This document shows, one piece after another, positions 37,409-45,200 of a DNA stretch of 64,000 nt. Every line of letters starts with the position of its first letter. The first letter of the stretch is position 1. Under the pieces are notes generated by a model. The model saw only the letters and a list, made by a program, of their open reading frames with translations. It did no database searches and was not told the origin of the DNA. The translations under genes were made by a program, and so were the position numbers. Origin of the DNA: Gemmatimonadaceae bacterium. Its GTDB lineage: Bacteria; Gemmatimonadota; Gemmatimonadetes; Gemmatimonadales; Gemmatimonadaceae. Location: NCBI GenBank assembly GCA_019752115.1, contig JAIEMN010000007.1, positions 57,064-121,063 of the forward strand, read 5' to 3'.

Positions 37409-38683
37409 TTACGCCCTCAGCTGCATCACGGCAAAGATGATCGCCGCCACCGCAACCAACCCCAGCACGAAGTAGATCGGCTTGGCCCGTTCCCGGCGCT
37501 CCTGGATCTCGGGCTCCGGGAGACCGAGGATCTGGGGTTCACCGTCGCCTGACAGGTCCTCTTCGGGCTCTGCGGCGGCCGCGGCGGCGGCGCGGGAGAT
37601 CGCCTGCTGGCGCGCGGCTTCGAGCGCGTCCTCGCTCGGCTTGGGCGTGCCGAAGCGCGGCGTGGGGTCGCTCTTGATCGTGTTGGCGGGCGGGATCGGC
37701 GTCGGCAGGCGTGACGCGTCGTTCAGCGTCCCGGCGAGCGGGAAGACGCGATAGCCGAACTGGTCGCCGGCTTCGATATCGCTCAGCGCGGCCCCGTCGA
37801 AGCGGACGGCCACCACGGTGATGTTGTCCGGGCCGCCGCGCGCGTTGGCGCGGTCGATGAGATTGCGGCAGATCCCCGACACATCGCGTTCGGTTTGCGC
37901 GACGTAGGCGATCTCGTCGGCCTTCACCTGCCCCGACAGCCCATCGCTGCAGAGGATGAGGATGTCGCCCTTGCGCACCTGCTGGTGCGTGAGGTCCACC
38001 GTGACGTTCGGCTCCGGGCCGAGCGCCTGCAGGATGATGTTGCGGCGTTCCGAGCGCTCGGCTTCTTCGGGGGTGAGCTCACCGGCTTCGACCAGGCGCT
38101 GCATGAGCGACTGGTCCTTGGTGAGCATCTGCGCCTGACCTTCGCGCACGAGATAGGCGCGGCTGTCGCCGACCTGGACCACGTACAGATGATCGCCGTA
38201 CAGGCCGGCGATCGTGGCGGTGGTCCCCATGCCGCGATGCTCCGGGTTTTCCCGGGCATGCGAGTGAATGCGGCTGTTGGCGGCGATGGTGGCGTCGCGC
38301 AGCGCCTCGGCGAACCGGGCGACGGTCGGATCGGCGGCCTGCCAGGCCTGGCGCAGCCCGGAGAGGACGAGCTCGGCGGCCATGCTGGAGGCGAGCTCAC
38401 CCGAGGCGGCGCCGCCCATGCCGTCCGCGACCAGGAAAAGCGCCCCGTGGGCACCGGCACGGATGTCCACCGCGTCGGCGACAAAGTCGACGGCGGTACC
38501 GGACTCCAGATCCGCGACGAGGAAGGCGTCCTCGTTATGCTCCCGCGTCCGACCGACGTCGGTCAGGGCAAAAACGCGCGCGAGAACCGACGGCGCGGGA
38601 TGGCCCTGGCTGGGTGTTGGTGGAGGTGATGCGGGAACGGTCACTGCGTCATGGATCGAGCCGGTGCGAAGACGGGGGACCAT
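37409..38683 (-). CDS. PP2C-family protein phosphatase with C-terminal membrane anchor
   Basis: 424 residues from the longest start; a GTG 39 bp inside (38644) is an alternative. The metal-dependent phosphatase domain (~35-290) has TDVGRTREHNEDAF, LFLVADGMGGAASGE, GDSRAYLVREG, LILCSDGLSG and GGPDNITVV, so all metal ligands are present. A long Pro/Ala linker leads to one transmembrane helix at the C-terminus (IYFVLGLVAVAAIIFAVM). It probably reverses Ser/Thr kinases such as the one at 17532. Divergent from the amidase gene. Confidence 0.93.
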   Translation of the reverse strand: MVPRLRTGSIHDAVTVPASPPPTPSQGHPAPSVLARVFALTDVGRTREHNEDAFLVADLESGTAVDFVADAVDIRAGAHGALFLVADGMGGAASGELASSMAAELVLSGLRQAWQAADPTVARFAEALRDATIAANSRIHSHARENPEHRGMGTTATIAGLYGDHLYVVQVGDSRAYLVREGQAQMLTKDQSLMQRLVEAGELTPEEAERSERRNIILQALGPEPNVTVDLTHQQVRKGDILILCSDGLSGQVKADEIAYVAQTERDVSGICRNLIDRANARGGPDNITVVAVRFDGAALSDIEAGDQFGYRVFPLAGTLNDASRLPTPIPPANTIKSDPTPRFGTPKPSEDALEAARQQAISRAAAAAAAEPEEDLSGDGEPQILGLPEPEIQERRERAKPIYFVLGLVAVAAIIFAVMQLRA

Positions 38684-38824
38684 GGCCCCCCTACGGATGA
38701 ACCTGCCGGAGGTTGCACTGGCAGCACCCCGCAGCGGAAGGGTCCAGCCGTCGTCGGCGAGAAACTTCCGCTACAGGACGGCGGAAAGATGGTCCACGTT
38801 TCGGCGGGAGGTCAATTTTCTGCC

Positions 38825-40825
38825 ATGCGGATCTTCCTGCGGCTCCCGGCGCGCCCCCGTGTGCGCCCTCCCGTTGCCCGGTGTGTCAAAGCGGGCTCGG
38901 CCTCTGCGGTTTCCGGGCTTGCGGCCCGACTGATGGTCGCCGCGGCACTCGCGGCGTGCCGCGCCGCCGGTCCGGGGAGCGGTGCACCGGGCACGCCGAC
39001 CCCGCGGCCGGCACCGATCATCCCGCGCCCGACGGGACCGGTCCCCCAGTTGGCGGGACTGCCGGCGATTCCGGAGGTACGCGGCGCACCGATCGTGCCC
39101 AAGGTCGAGTATCCGGACTCCAACCAGCTGATCACGAGCCGCGACTCCAACTTCGTGCTGGGGCGCGTGGGCTCGGGTGATGTGGCGCTCACGATCAACG
39201 GTTCGCCGGTCACGGTGGCGCCCAACGGCGCGTTCATCGCCTTCCTCGCCAACCCGCCGGCGTCGCAGCCGCAGTACACCCTGGTCGCGTCGCGCGGGGC
39301 CGATACCGTGCGGAAGGTGGTGCCGGTGCGCTATGCGCGCCGCACTGCGCTGCCGGCCACGGGGAAGCTGCACGTGGACTCGGCGTCACTGTCGCCGGTG
39401 CGCGGCTGGTGGGCGCGCGCGAATGATCTGGTGCGCGTCAGCGTGCGCGCGCCGCGCAATGCCACGGTGTGGCTCGTGTCGCGCGACAGTGTGAAGCGCC
39501 CGATGCTGGTGGGGCTTGGTACCGCGGTGGCGCGACCGCCCGAGGTGAGCGTGCCCGATACCGCCGACTACTCGGCGACGTTCGCTACGGAGATCGCCGC
39601 GCACGTGCTGGGCGACAGTGCAAAGCCGGCACGGGTGCTCGTGGCGCGCGGCGCCGATACGGTTCGCCTGGCGGTACCCTTTGTGCGCGCGCTGCACTCC
39701 GAATCGCGTCTGCTCGGCATGCTGCGCACAACGAGCACGATTGGGAGCGACACCGATCAGGTGGTGAACGCGCGCACCATTCCCGATGGGACCTACAAGT
39801 GGCTGCTGCTGCCGGGCACCGTGCTCGAAGTGGCGGGGCGTCAGCAGGGGTACACGCGCCTGGTGCTCGACGGCGCTGTCGATGCCTGGGTTGCCAATGG
39901 TGATGTGACGATTCTGCCCGACGGGGCCGCGATGCCGCGCCGCGTGACCGGCGGGCTGCGTGTCACACCGAGCAAGGAATGGGTGGACTTGTCGATCCCG
40001 ATGGGGGACAAGCCGGCGCATCTCGTGGAAGCCGACGGACGCACGATGGTGCTCACGCTCTACGGCGTGCAGGCGAATCCCGAGATCTCGCCGATCATCG
40101 GCAACGACACGCTCATCCGGCGCATCGCGTGGGAGCAGGTGACGAGTGATCGGGTGCGGCTGATGCTGACACTGTCACAACCGGCGTATGGCTGGCTGTC
40201 GCTGTGGGATGAGGCCCGGCGCGCGTTCGTGCTGCGCGTGCGGCGCTTGCCGGTGATCAATGCGCAGCGGCCGCTGCAGGGGCTCACGATCGCGGTGGAT
40301 CCCGGGCATCCGCCCGCCGGGGCGACGGGCCCCACGGGGCTCTATGAAGGGGACGCGGTGTTCCCGGTGGGGCAGAAGGTGGTGGAGAAGCTCACGGCGC
40401 GCGGGGCGATTGCGTTCAGCACGCGCCCGTCGCTCGCGCCGCTTGGCCTGACTGAACGCGGCGTGATTGCGCGGCGGCGCGACGCGCATGCGTTCGTGTC
40501 GATTCATCTGAACGCGTTGCCGGATGGCGTGAATCCGTTCACGGCCAACGGCACGAGCACGCTCTTCTTCCACAACGCGTCGGAGCCGCTGGCGCGCGTG
40601 CTGGAAGAGGAGTTGGTGAAGCGCTTCGGGCTGCGCGATCTGGGTGTGCACTATCAGAACCTCGCGGTGGCGCGGCCGAGCTGGTATCCGAGTGCGTTGA
40701 CGGAGGGCTTGTTCGTGATGATGCCGGAGCAGGAGGCGGCGATGCGTGATCCAGGGTTCCAGGACAAGTACGCGGACGCGATCGTGGCGGGGTTGGAGCG
40801 GTACTTCCGAGGGTTGATGCGGTGA
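38825..40825 (+). CDS. N-acetylmuramoyl-L-alanine amidase (Amidase_3), large
   Basis: 666 residues from the ATG at 38825, with a basic N-terminus and a hydrophobic segment ending MVAAALAACRAAG, a lipobox-like export signal. The zinc amidase domain is confined to the last ~190 residues: AVDPGHPPAGATG (His), YEGDAV (Glu), VSIHLNA (His) and ALTEGLFVMM (catalytic Glu). The ~470 residues before it contain repeated SH3-like or Ig-like strands (VALTINGSPVTVAPNGAF) and a Pro-rich linker, not a standard AMIN or LysM domain, and may target the wall. Its stop overlaps the next gene as GTGA. Confidence 0.88.
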   Translation: MRIFLRLPARPRVRPPVARCVKAGSASAVSGLAARLMVAAALAACRAAGPGSGAPGTPTPRPAPIIPRPTGPVPQLAGLPAIPEVRGAPIVPKVEYPDSNQLITSRDSNFVLGRVGSGDVALTINGSPVTVAPNGAFIAFLANPPASQPQYTLVASRGADTVRKVVPVRYARRTALPATGKLHVDSASLSPVRGWWARANDLVRVSVRAPRNATVWLVSRDSVKRPMLVGLGTAVARPPEVSVPDTADYSATFATEIAAHVLGDSAKPARVLVARGADTVRLAVPFVRALHSESRLLGMLRTTSTIGSDTDQVVNARTIPDGTYKWLLLPGTVLEVAGRQQGYTRLVLDGAVDAWVANGDVTILPDGAAMPRRVTGGLRVTPSKEWVDLSIPMGDKPAHLVEADGRTMVLTLYGVQANPEISPIIGNDTLIRRIAWEQVTSDRVRLMLTLSQPAYGWLSLWDEARRAFVLRVRRLPVINAQRPLQGLTIAVDPGHPPAGATGPTGLYEGDAVFPVGQKVVEKLTARGAIAFSTRPSLAPLGLTERGVIARRRDAHAFVSIHLNALPDGVNPFTANGTSTLFFHNASEPLARVLEEELVKRFGLRDLGVHYQNLAVARPSWYPSALTEGLFVMMPEQEAAMRDPGFQDKYADAIVAGLERYFRGLMR

Positions 40826-43800
40826 TCTTCGCGCCAAGAACAGCAACAGCTCACACAGAGTTCACAGAGGTGAGGAGATCACAGGGAGTCTCTGTGCGCT
40901 CGTCTGTCGCCGTGCGCTCTGTGTGTGCTTTGCTGTTCGTCTTGCTAGGTGCCGGCTCGCTCGCTGCCCAGGTGGATCCGCGGGGGCCGATACGGACCAT
41001 CACCACGCCGCACTTCCATGTGCACTTCGCGGCGCGGCTGGATTCGGTGGCGCGTGCGGCGGCGGTGTATGCCGAGGGCGCGTATGCGCAGCTGTCGGGA
41101 GAGCTGGTGGCGCCGCGGGGGCGCATTGATCTGCTGGTTGCGGACAATGTGGACTTCAGCAACGGCTACGCGCAGGTGTTTCCGACGCCGCGGGTGGTGA
41201 TCTATGCGACGCCGCCGATCGCCGCGGCGGAGTTGCGCTATACGGGCGACTGGCTGCGCTCGGTGATCACGCACGAGCTCGCGCATGTCTTTCACCTTGA
41301 TCGCGCGCGCGGCGTGTGGGCGCTTGGGCGGTGGGTGCTGGGGCGCAACCCGGTCCTCTTTCCGAACACCTTCACGCCGAGCTGGGTGAAGGAAGGGTTG
41401 GCGGTACACTACGAGTCCAAGTTCACGGGCTTCGGGCGGGACGTGAGTACCGAGTTCCCGTCGCTGCTGCGTGCCGCGGCGCGGGATTCACTGCTGATGC
41501 CATTGGGGCGGTGGTCGCTCAGTGCGACGCGCTATCCGCGGGGTAACGCCGCGTATCTCTACGGCGCCACCGTGATGGAACAAGCCGCGCGTTCGGCGCC
41601 GGCGGGGAAGGGGATGCGGCGATATGTGGACGCGACGGCGGCGATGCTGGTGCCGTACCTCCCGCAGTACAACGCCACGATCGGTTTCGGTCGCTCGTTC
41701 AATGCGATCTGGGCGGCGTATCGCGATTCGCTCACGCGCGCGCCGATCGACACCACGGCGGATCGCTTCACCTGGGTGAGTGCACACGGATACTTCGCGA
41801 ACGGCCCGCGCTGGCTGAGTGCGGACTCGCTGGTGTACGCGGCGAGTGATGGGCGGCGGGTCACCGGGTTATATGCGGCGTCGGTGCGCGGGGGAGCGCC
41901 GCGGCGGCTTGGGTGGAAGACGTCGCTCGATACGTGGGCGGTGGGGCCGGATGGGCTGGTGGGGGCGCAGAACGACTTCTTGGATCCGTATACGGTGCGG
42001 GCGGACCTGTATTGGGACTGCTTGAAGGGCGGGAAGACTTACGGCGGGAAGACGAACGGCGGGAAGACGGACTGCGGGGGGGAGCGGCGGCTGACGACGG
42101 GTGCGCGCTTGGTGATGCCGGATGTGCGACGGGATGGAGAGATTGTGGCGATCCAGTTGGCGGCGGGGACCTCGTCGCTGGTGCGCGTGAGTCCGAATGG
42201 GCAGTCGGTGCGCGTGATCGCGGCGGGGGCGGGGCGCGAGATGTGGGCGGAGCCGCGGTGGCATCCGTCGGGTGCGTACCTCACGGCGGTGCAGCTGCTG
42301 GGGACGGGTGAGCAGCGGGTGATGGTGCTCGATACGCTCGGGCACATCTGGCAGGCGGTGGCGGGCGGGCGCGGCGTGTCTGCGTCGCCGTCGTTCACGC
42401 CCAAGGGCGACCGGTTGGTGTGGGCGAGTGATCGCAGCGGGCGCATGCAGCTCGAGACCGCGCCGCTGGGCGATCTCGAGATGCTCGACACGTTGCGCTG
42501 GCGTGAGGCGCGTGAGGAGGTACGGCAGGCGTCGCGCGTGAGCACGGCGGTGTACGAGCCCACGGTAAGCCCCGATGGCCGCTCGGTGGCGGTGCTGGTG
42601 CAGCGGGGCGACGGGCTGCATGCGGCGGTGCTGCCGCTCGATACGGCCGGGGCGATGGCCACGAATGCGTGGTATACGACGGAGCCGGTGGCGCTCCCAA
42701 CGGTGGTCGATCCGCGCGCGATCGCCTCCCTCCCGGCCACGCGGTACTCGGCGCTCCGCATGCTGCTCCCGCGCTACTGGCTCCCCAGCGCGGGGCAGGG
42801 GCGTGACGGGCGCCCGACGACGGGGTTCATCACGAGTGGCGATGACATTCTCGGGCGGCACCTCTGGCAGGCGAGCGCGCTCATCCAACCGGAACGCCGC
42901 GAGGTGGATGGCTACGCGCTCTATCGCTTCGCCGGACTTGGCGTGCCGGTGTTCGATCTCTCGATGAGTCAGCAGTGGGATGCCACGTTTGGCGTGGTGA
43001 ACACCGCGCGCCAGGTCATCGGGAGCATTGCGCGGCGGAAGCGCTTCGCGACGCTGTCGAGCACGGTGAGTGTGCCGCGCGTGCGCTGGGCCATGAGTGG
43101 CACCTTGGGCGCGCAGTACGAGTGGCGCGACTTCACCGCCACGGCGGACTCCCTGCTGGGGCCGGCCAATTCGCTGCTGCGCACGGGCACGCGCTATCCC
43201 ACGCTCTTCGTCAACACCAACGTGAGCACCGCGCGGCGCGCGCTGCGCAGCGTGAGTGTGGAAGAGGGCGTCACGCTCTCCACGAGCAGTGCGTACCGGT
43301 GGCGGTTGGATGCGCCGGAGCTCGGGTCGTGGCGCCATGTCGCGTCGGCGCGCGCGTACGCCCCGCTGGACTTTGCCGGCTACGCGCGCCACGTGATCGC
43401 ATTGCGCGCCGCCGCCGGCGTGACCGATGAGAAGACGGCGACCGAGTTCTCGGTGGGCGGAGTGAGTGGCCTCACGGGGGAAGTCTTTCCCGGTGTGAAC
43501 GTGGGCGATCCGGCGCGGACCTTCAGCGTGCGCGGTGTTGCGCCGGCGGCGCAGCGTGGCATTCGCGCGCTCGCCGCGAGCGCCGAGTATCGCGCGCCTC
43601 TCACGCTCTTTTCGCGCGTGCCGAGCCCGCTGACGTTCTACAGCGACAAGCTGTCGCTGACGGTCTTCAGCGATGCCGGGCGCGCGTGGTGCCCGGGGGC
43701 ATTTGCGCGACAGGCCACGAGTGTGGGCATCTGCGAACGCCCGGGTGTGCGCGACGGCTGGATCGCGTCGGCGGGGGCGGAGCTGGTGCTCGATGCCGCG

Positions 43801-43914
43801 CTCGCGTACGACGTGCCCTATCGCTTCCGACTGGGCGTGGCGGCGCCGTATGCCGCGCCGACGGGGGTGGCGCGGAAGGGGGCGGTGTACTTCACGTTGG
43901 GTGGGTACTTCTGA
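40822..43914 (+). CDS. Large exported gluzincin-propeller-barrel protein
   Basis: 1030 residues from the GTG at 40822 (overlapping the amidase stop); GTG codons at 40894 and 40912 would give a more normal signal peptide (SVCALLFVLLGAGSLAAQ). A peptidase MA-like zinc protease domain has HELAHVFHLD (His151, Glu152, His155) and the third ligand in WVKEGLAVHYES. Residues ~310-640 carry WD40/TolB-like propeller strands (LVWASDRSGRMQ, YEPTVSPDGRSVAVLV). The last ~330 residues look like a surface-antigen/Omp85-type barrel, ending KGAVYFTLGGYF. The extra N-terminal 24 residues are encoded by a family A repeat. Three 15-bp tandem repeats encode GGKTY GGKTN GGKTD near residue 405-417. Confidence 0.75.
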   Translation: MIFAPRTATAHTEFTEVRRSQGVSVRSSVAVRSVCALLFVLLGAGSLAAQVDPRGPIRTITTPHFHVHFAARLDSVARAAAVYAEGAYAQLSGELVAPRGRIDLLVADNVDFSNGYAQVFPTPRVVIYATPPIAAAELRYTGDWLRSVITHELAHVFHLDRARGVWALGRWVLGRNPVLFPNTFTPSWVKEGLAVHYESKFTGFGRDVSTEFPSLLRAAARDSLLMPLGRWSLSATRYPRGNAAYLYGATVMEQAARSAPAGKGMRRYVDATAAMLVPYLPQYNATIGFGRSFNAIWAAYRDSLTRAPIDTTADRFTWVSAHGYFANGPRWLSADSLVYAASDGRRVTGLYAASVRGGAPRRLGWKTSLDTWAVGPDGLVGAQNDFLDPYTVRADLYWDCLKGGKTYGGKTNGGKTDCGGERRLTTGARLVMPDVRRDGEIVAIQLAAGTSSLVRVSPNGQSVRVIAAGAGREMWAEPRWHPSGAYLTAVQLLGTGEQRVMVLDTLGHIWQAVAGGRGVSASPSFTPKGDRLVWASDRSGRMQLETAPLGDLEMLDTLRWREAREEVRQASRVSTAVYEPTVSPDGRSVAVLVQRGDGLHAAVLPLDTAGAMATNAWYTTEPVALPTVVDPRAIASLPATRYSALRMLLPRYWLPSAGQGRDGRPTTGFITSGDDILGRHLWQASALIQPERREVDGYALYRFAGLGVPVFDLSMSQQWDATFGVVNTARQVIGSIARRKRFATLSSTVSVPRVRWAMSGTLGAQYEWRDFTATADSLLGPANSLLRTGTRYPTLFVNTNVSTARRALRSVSVEEGVTLSTSSAYRWRLDAPELGSWRHVASARAYAPLDFAGYARHVIALRAAAGVTDEKTATEFSVGGVSGLTGEVFPGVNVGDPARTFSVRGVAPAAQRGIRALAASAEYRAPLTLFSRVPSPLTFYSDKLSLTVFSDAGRAWCPGAFARQATSVGICERPGVRDGWIASAGAELVLDAALAYDVPYRFRLGVAAPYAAPTGVARKGAVYFTLGGYF
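40852..40925. repeat. Family A repeat, copy 3, at a gene start
   Basis: CACACAGAG (40852-40860) pairs with CTCTGTGTG (40917-40925); between them are further CACAGAG/CTCTGTG units. The hairpin lies over the first 30 codons of the frame that opens at 40822, so either the repeat invaded the gene 5' end or translation starts inside or after it. Confidence 0.75.
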
Positions 43915-43928
43915 GTGAGCGAATCTTT

Positions 43929-44052
43929 TTCCTGCGAGAGTTCAGAGGGCAGAATTTCAGGGAGTGGGCGTCAGGACGGCGGCGGTGCGTGCTGTCGGTC
44001 GCGGTCCTGAGCGCTCCCTCCTGACGTTCTTCACGTTGAGCTCTCAGGGGTT
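43929..44052. repeat. Family B palindrome, copy 3 (diverged)
   Basis: The arms (about 43929-43977 and 44004-44052) keep the motifs TCAGGAC and GTCCTGAGCGCTCCCTCCTGA, but differ more from each other than in copies 1 and 2, and the 26-base loop is larger. The genes either side run in the same direction, so it is not a convergent-gene terminator here. Confidence 0.75.
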
Positions 44053-44075
44053 CTCCAACCGAAGCGCACCGAAGC

Positions 44076-44564
44076 ATGTCGAAGCCCTTTATTCACTCTG
44101 CCGCCACCGTGGTCGGTGACGTCCATCTCGCCGACGACACGAGCGTCTGGCCCAGCGCCGTCATTCGCGGCGATACCGAGCGCATCACGATCGGCGCGCG
44201 CAGCAATGTGCAGGATGGCGCGGTGATTCACGCGGACCCGGGGGTGCCGACGACGATCGGCGCCGACTGCGTCATCGGCCATCGGGCGATCGTGCACGGC
44301 ACCACCCTCGAGGACGGCGTGCTGGTGGGGATGGGCGCGATTCTGCTCAACCGGGTGCACGTGGGCACGGGGAGCGTGATTGCGGCCGGTGCGGTCGTGC
44401 TCGAGGGCACCGTGGTGCCGCCGGGGAGCCTGGTGGTGGGCGTGCCGGGGAAGGTGGTGCGTGCGGTGTCGGCGGAGCAGCAGGCCGGGATTCGGGAGAA
44501 TGCGGCGCGGTACGTGGATCTCGCGCGGCGGCATTCGGGGGGGGAGTTTTTGGAGGTGCGGTGA
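44076..44564 (+). CDS. Gamma-class carbonic anhydrase-like hexapeptide protein
   Basis: 162 residues of left-handed beta-helix hexapeptides (ADDTSVWPSAVIRGDTERIT, IGARSNVQDGAVIH). The three zinc histidines of the YrdA/gamma-CA group are in VIHADPG and IGHRAIVHG, and Arg/Asp of the active site in VIRGD. A trimeric cytoplasmic enzyme; members may be carbonic anhydrases, but several tested homologues show little activity. It begins 23 bp after a family B palindrome and ends 22 bp before a family C palindrome. Confidence 0.92.
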   Translation: MSKPFIHSAATVVGDVHLADDTSVWPSAVIRGDTERITIGARSNVQDGAVIHADPGVPTTIGADCVIGHRAIVHGTTLEDGVLVGMGAILLNRVHVGTGSVIAAGAVVLEGTVVPPGSLVVGVPGKVVRAVSAEQQAGIRENAARYVDLARRHSGGEFLEVR

Positions 44565-44586
44565 GGGCGGATGGGGTGGTGTAGAG

Positions 44587-44707
44587 GCGTATACGTGGAG
44601 CGTATACGATAGGCGTATACATGGGGCGCATACGTGGAGCGGAACCGCGGTTGCGCTCATGTATACGCGGCATGTATACGCCCCATCTGTACGCTCCTCG
44701 TATACGC
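44587..44707. repeat. Family C palindrome (GTATACG type), copy 3
   Basis: Left arm 44587-44642 (GCGTATACGTGGAGCGTATA onward) and right arm 44650-44707 (ending CTCCTCGTATACGC) are imperfectly complementary, each with three to four GTATACG units, around the loop ACCGCGG. It follows the carbonic anhydrase stop. Confidence 0.88.
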
Positions 44708-45200
44708 TGTTCGCGGTCCCGTTCGCGCCTCCAAGCAAACCCGCCCCTCACTCCGCGAGTGCAGGCAAGCGGTCCCATCCGCAGGCCCGTGTGCGTTATC
44801 CACGGACATTCTGACGTCTGGCGCGGTGCTGCTGGGGTGCTGCTCGTAACAGCTTTCGGAACGTCGCGTGAAACTGTTGCGGTGCAATGACTTCCAATCG
44901 TCCCGGAACACTGTCGCGACCGTAGCCGTTCACATTTATTCGGGCGGTCTGGACTGAAGCCCCGGCGAATATCTCACAAGCTTGTGGTCGGTGGAGAACT
45001 CCACGCGCGTCGCACGAACGTGATCAGTCTCACGCAAGTGCATGCCGGTCAATGTCTTGCAGCGAGACTTGCGCGGACTCACGGACGGTGCGAGCATACC
45101 CGCCCGCTCGGCCCCCCTCCAGAGTCCCCGGGGACGCACCCGGGACCATGCCTGAGCGCCCGATTTCCGCCCCACGCCATACCCATTAGGAGCCCCACGA
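44708..45200 (+). promoter_or_regulatory. Leader region of nrdJ with palindromic site
   Basis: 493 bp without a supported gene. The perfect 12-bp palindrome CACAAGCTTGTG (44975-44986) is the clearest site and could be an operator; its outer CAC...GTG resembles NrdR boxes, but the spacing is two bases short. No convincing cobalamin riboswitch (B12 box and paired stems) was found, though NrdJ uses B12. A GC-rich stretch near 45100-45160 (CCCCGGGGACGCACCCGGG) may form a hairpin. The ribosome-binding site AGGAG lies 9 bases before the nrdJ ATG. Confidence 0.4.

Noticed and set aside
44708..45200. Cobalamin riboswitch ahead of nrdJ
   Set aside because: No B12 box or characteristic paired elements could be found in the leader.
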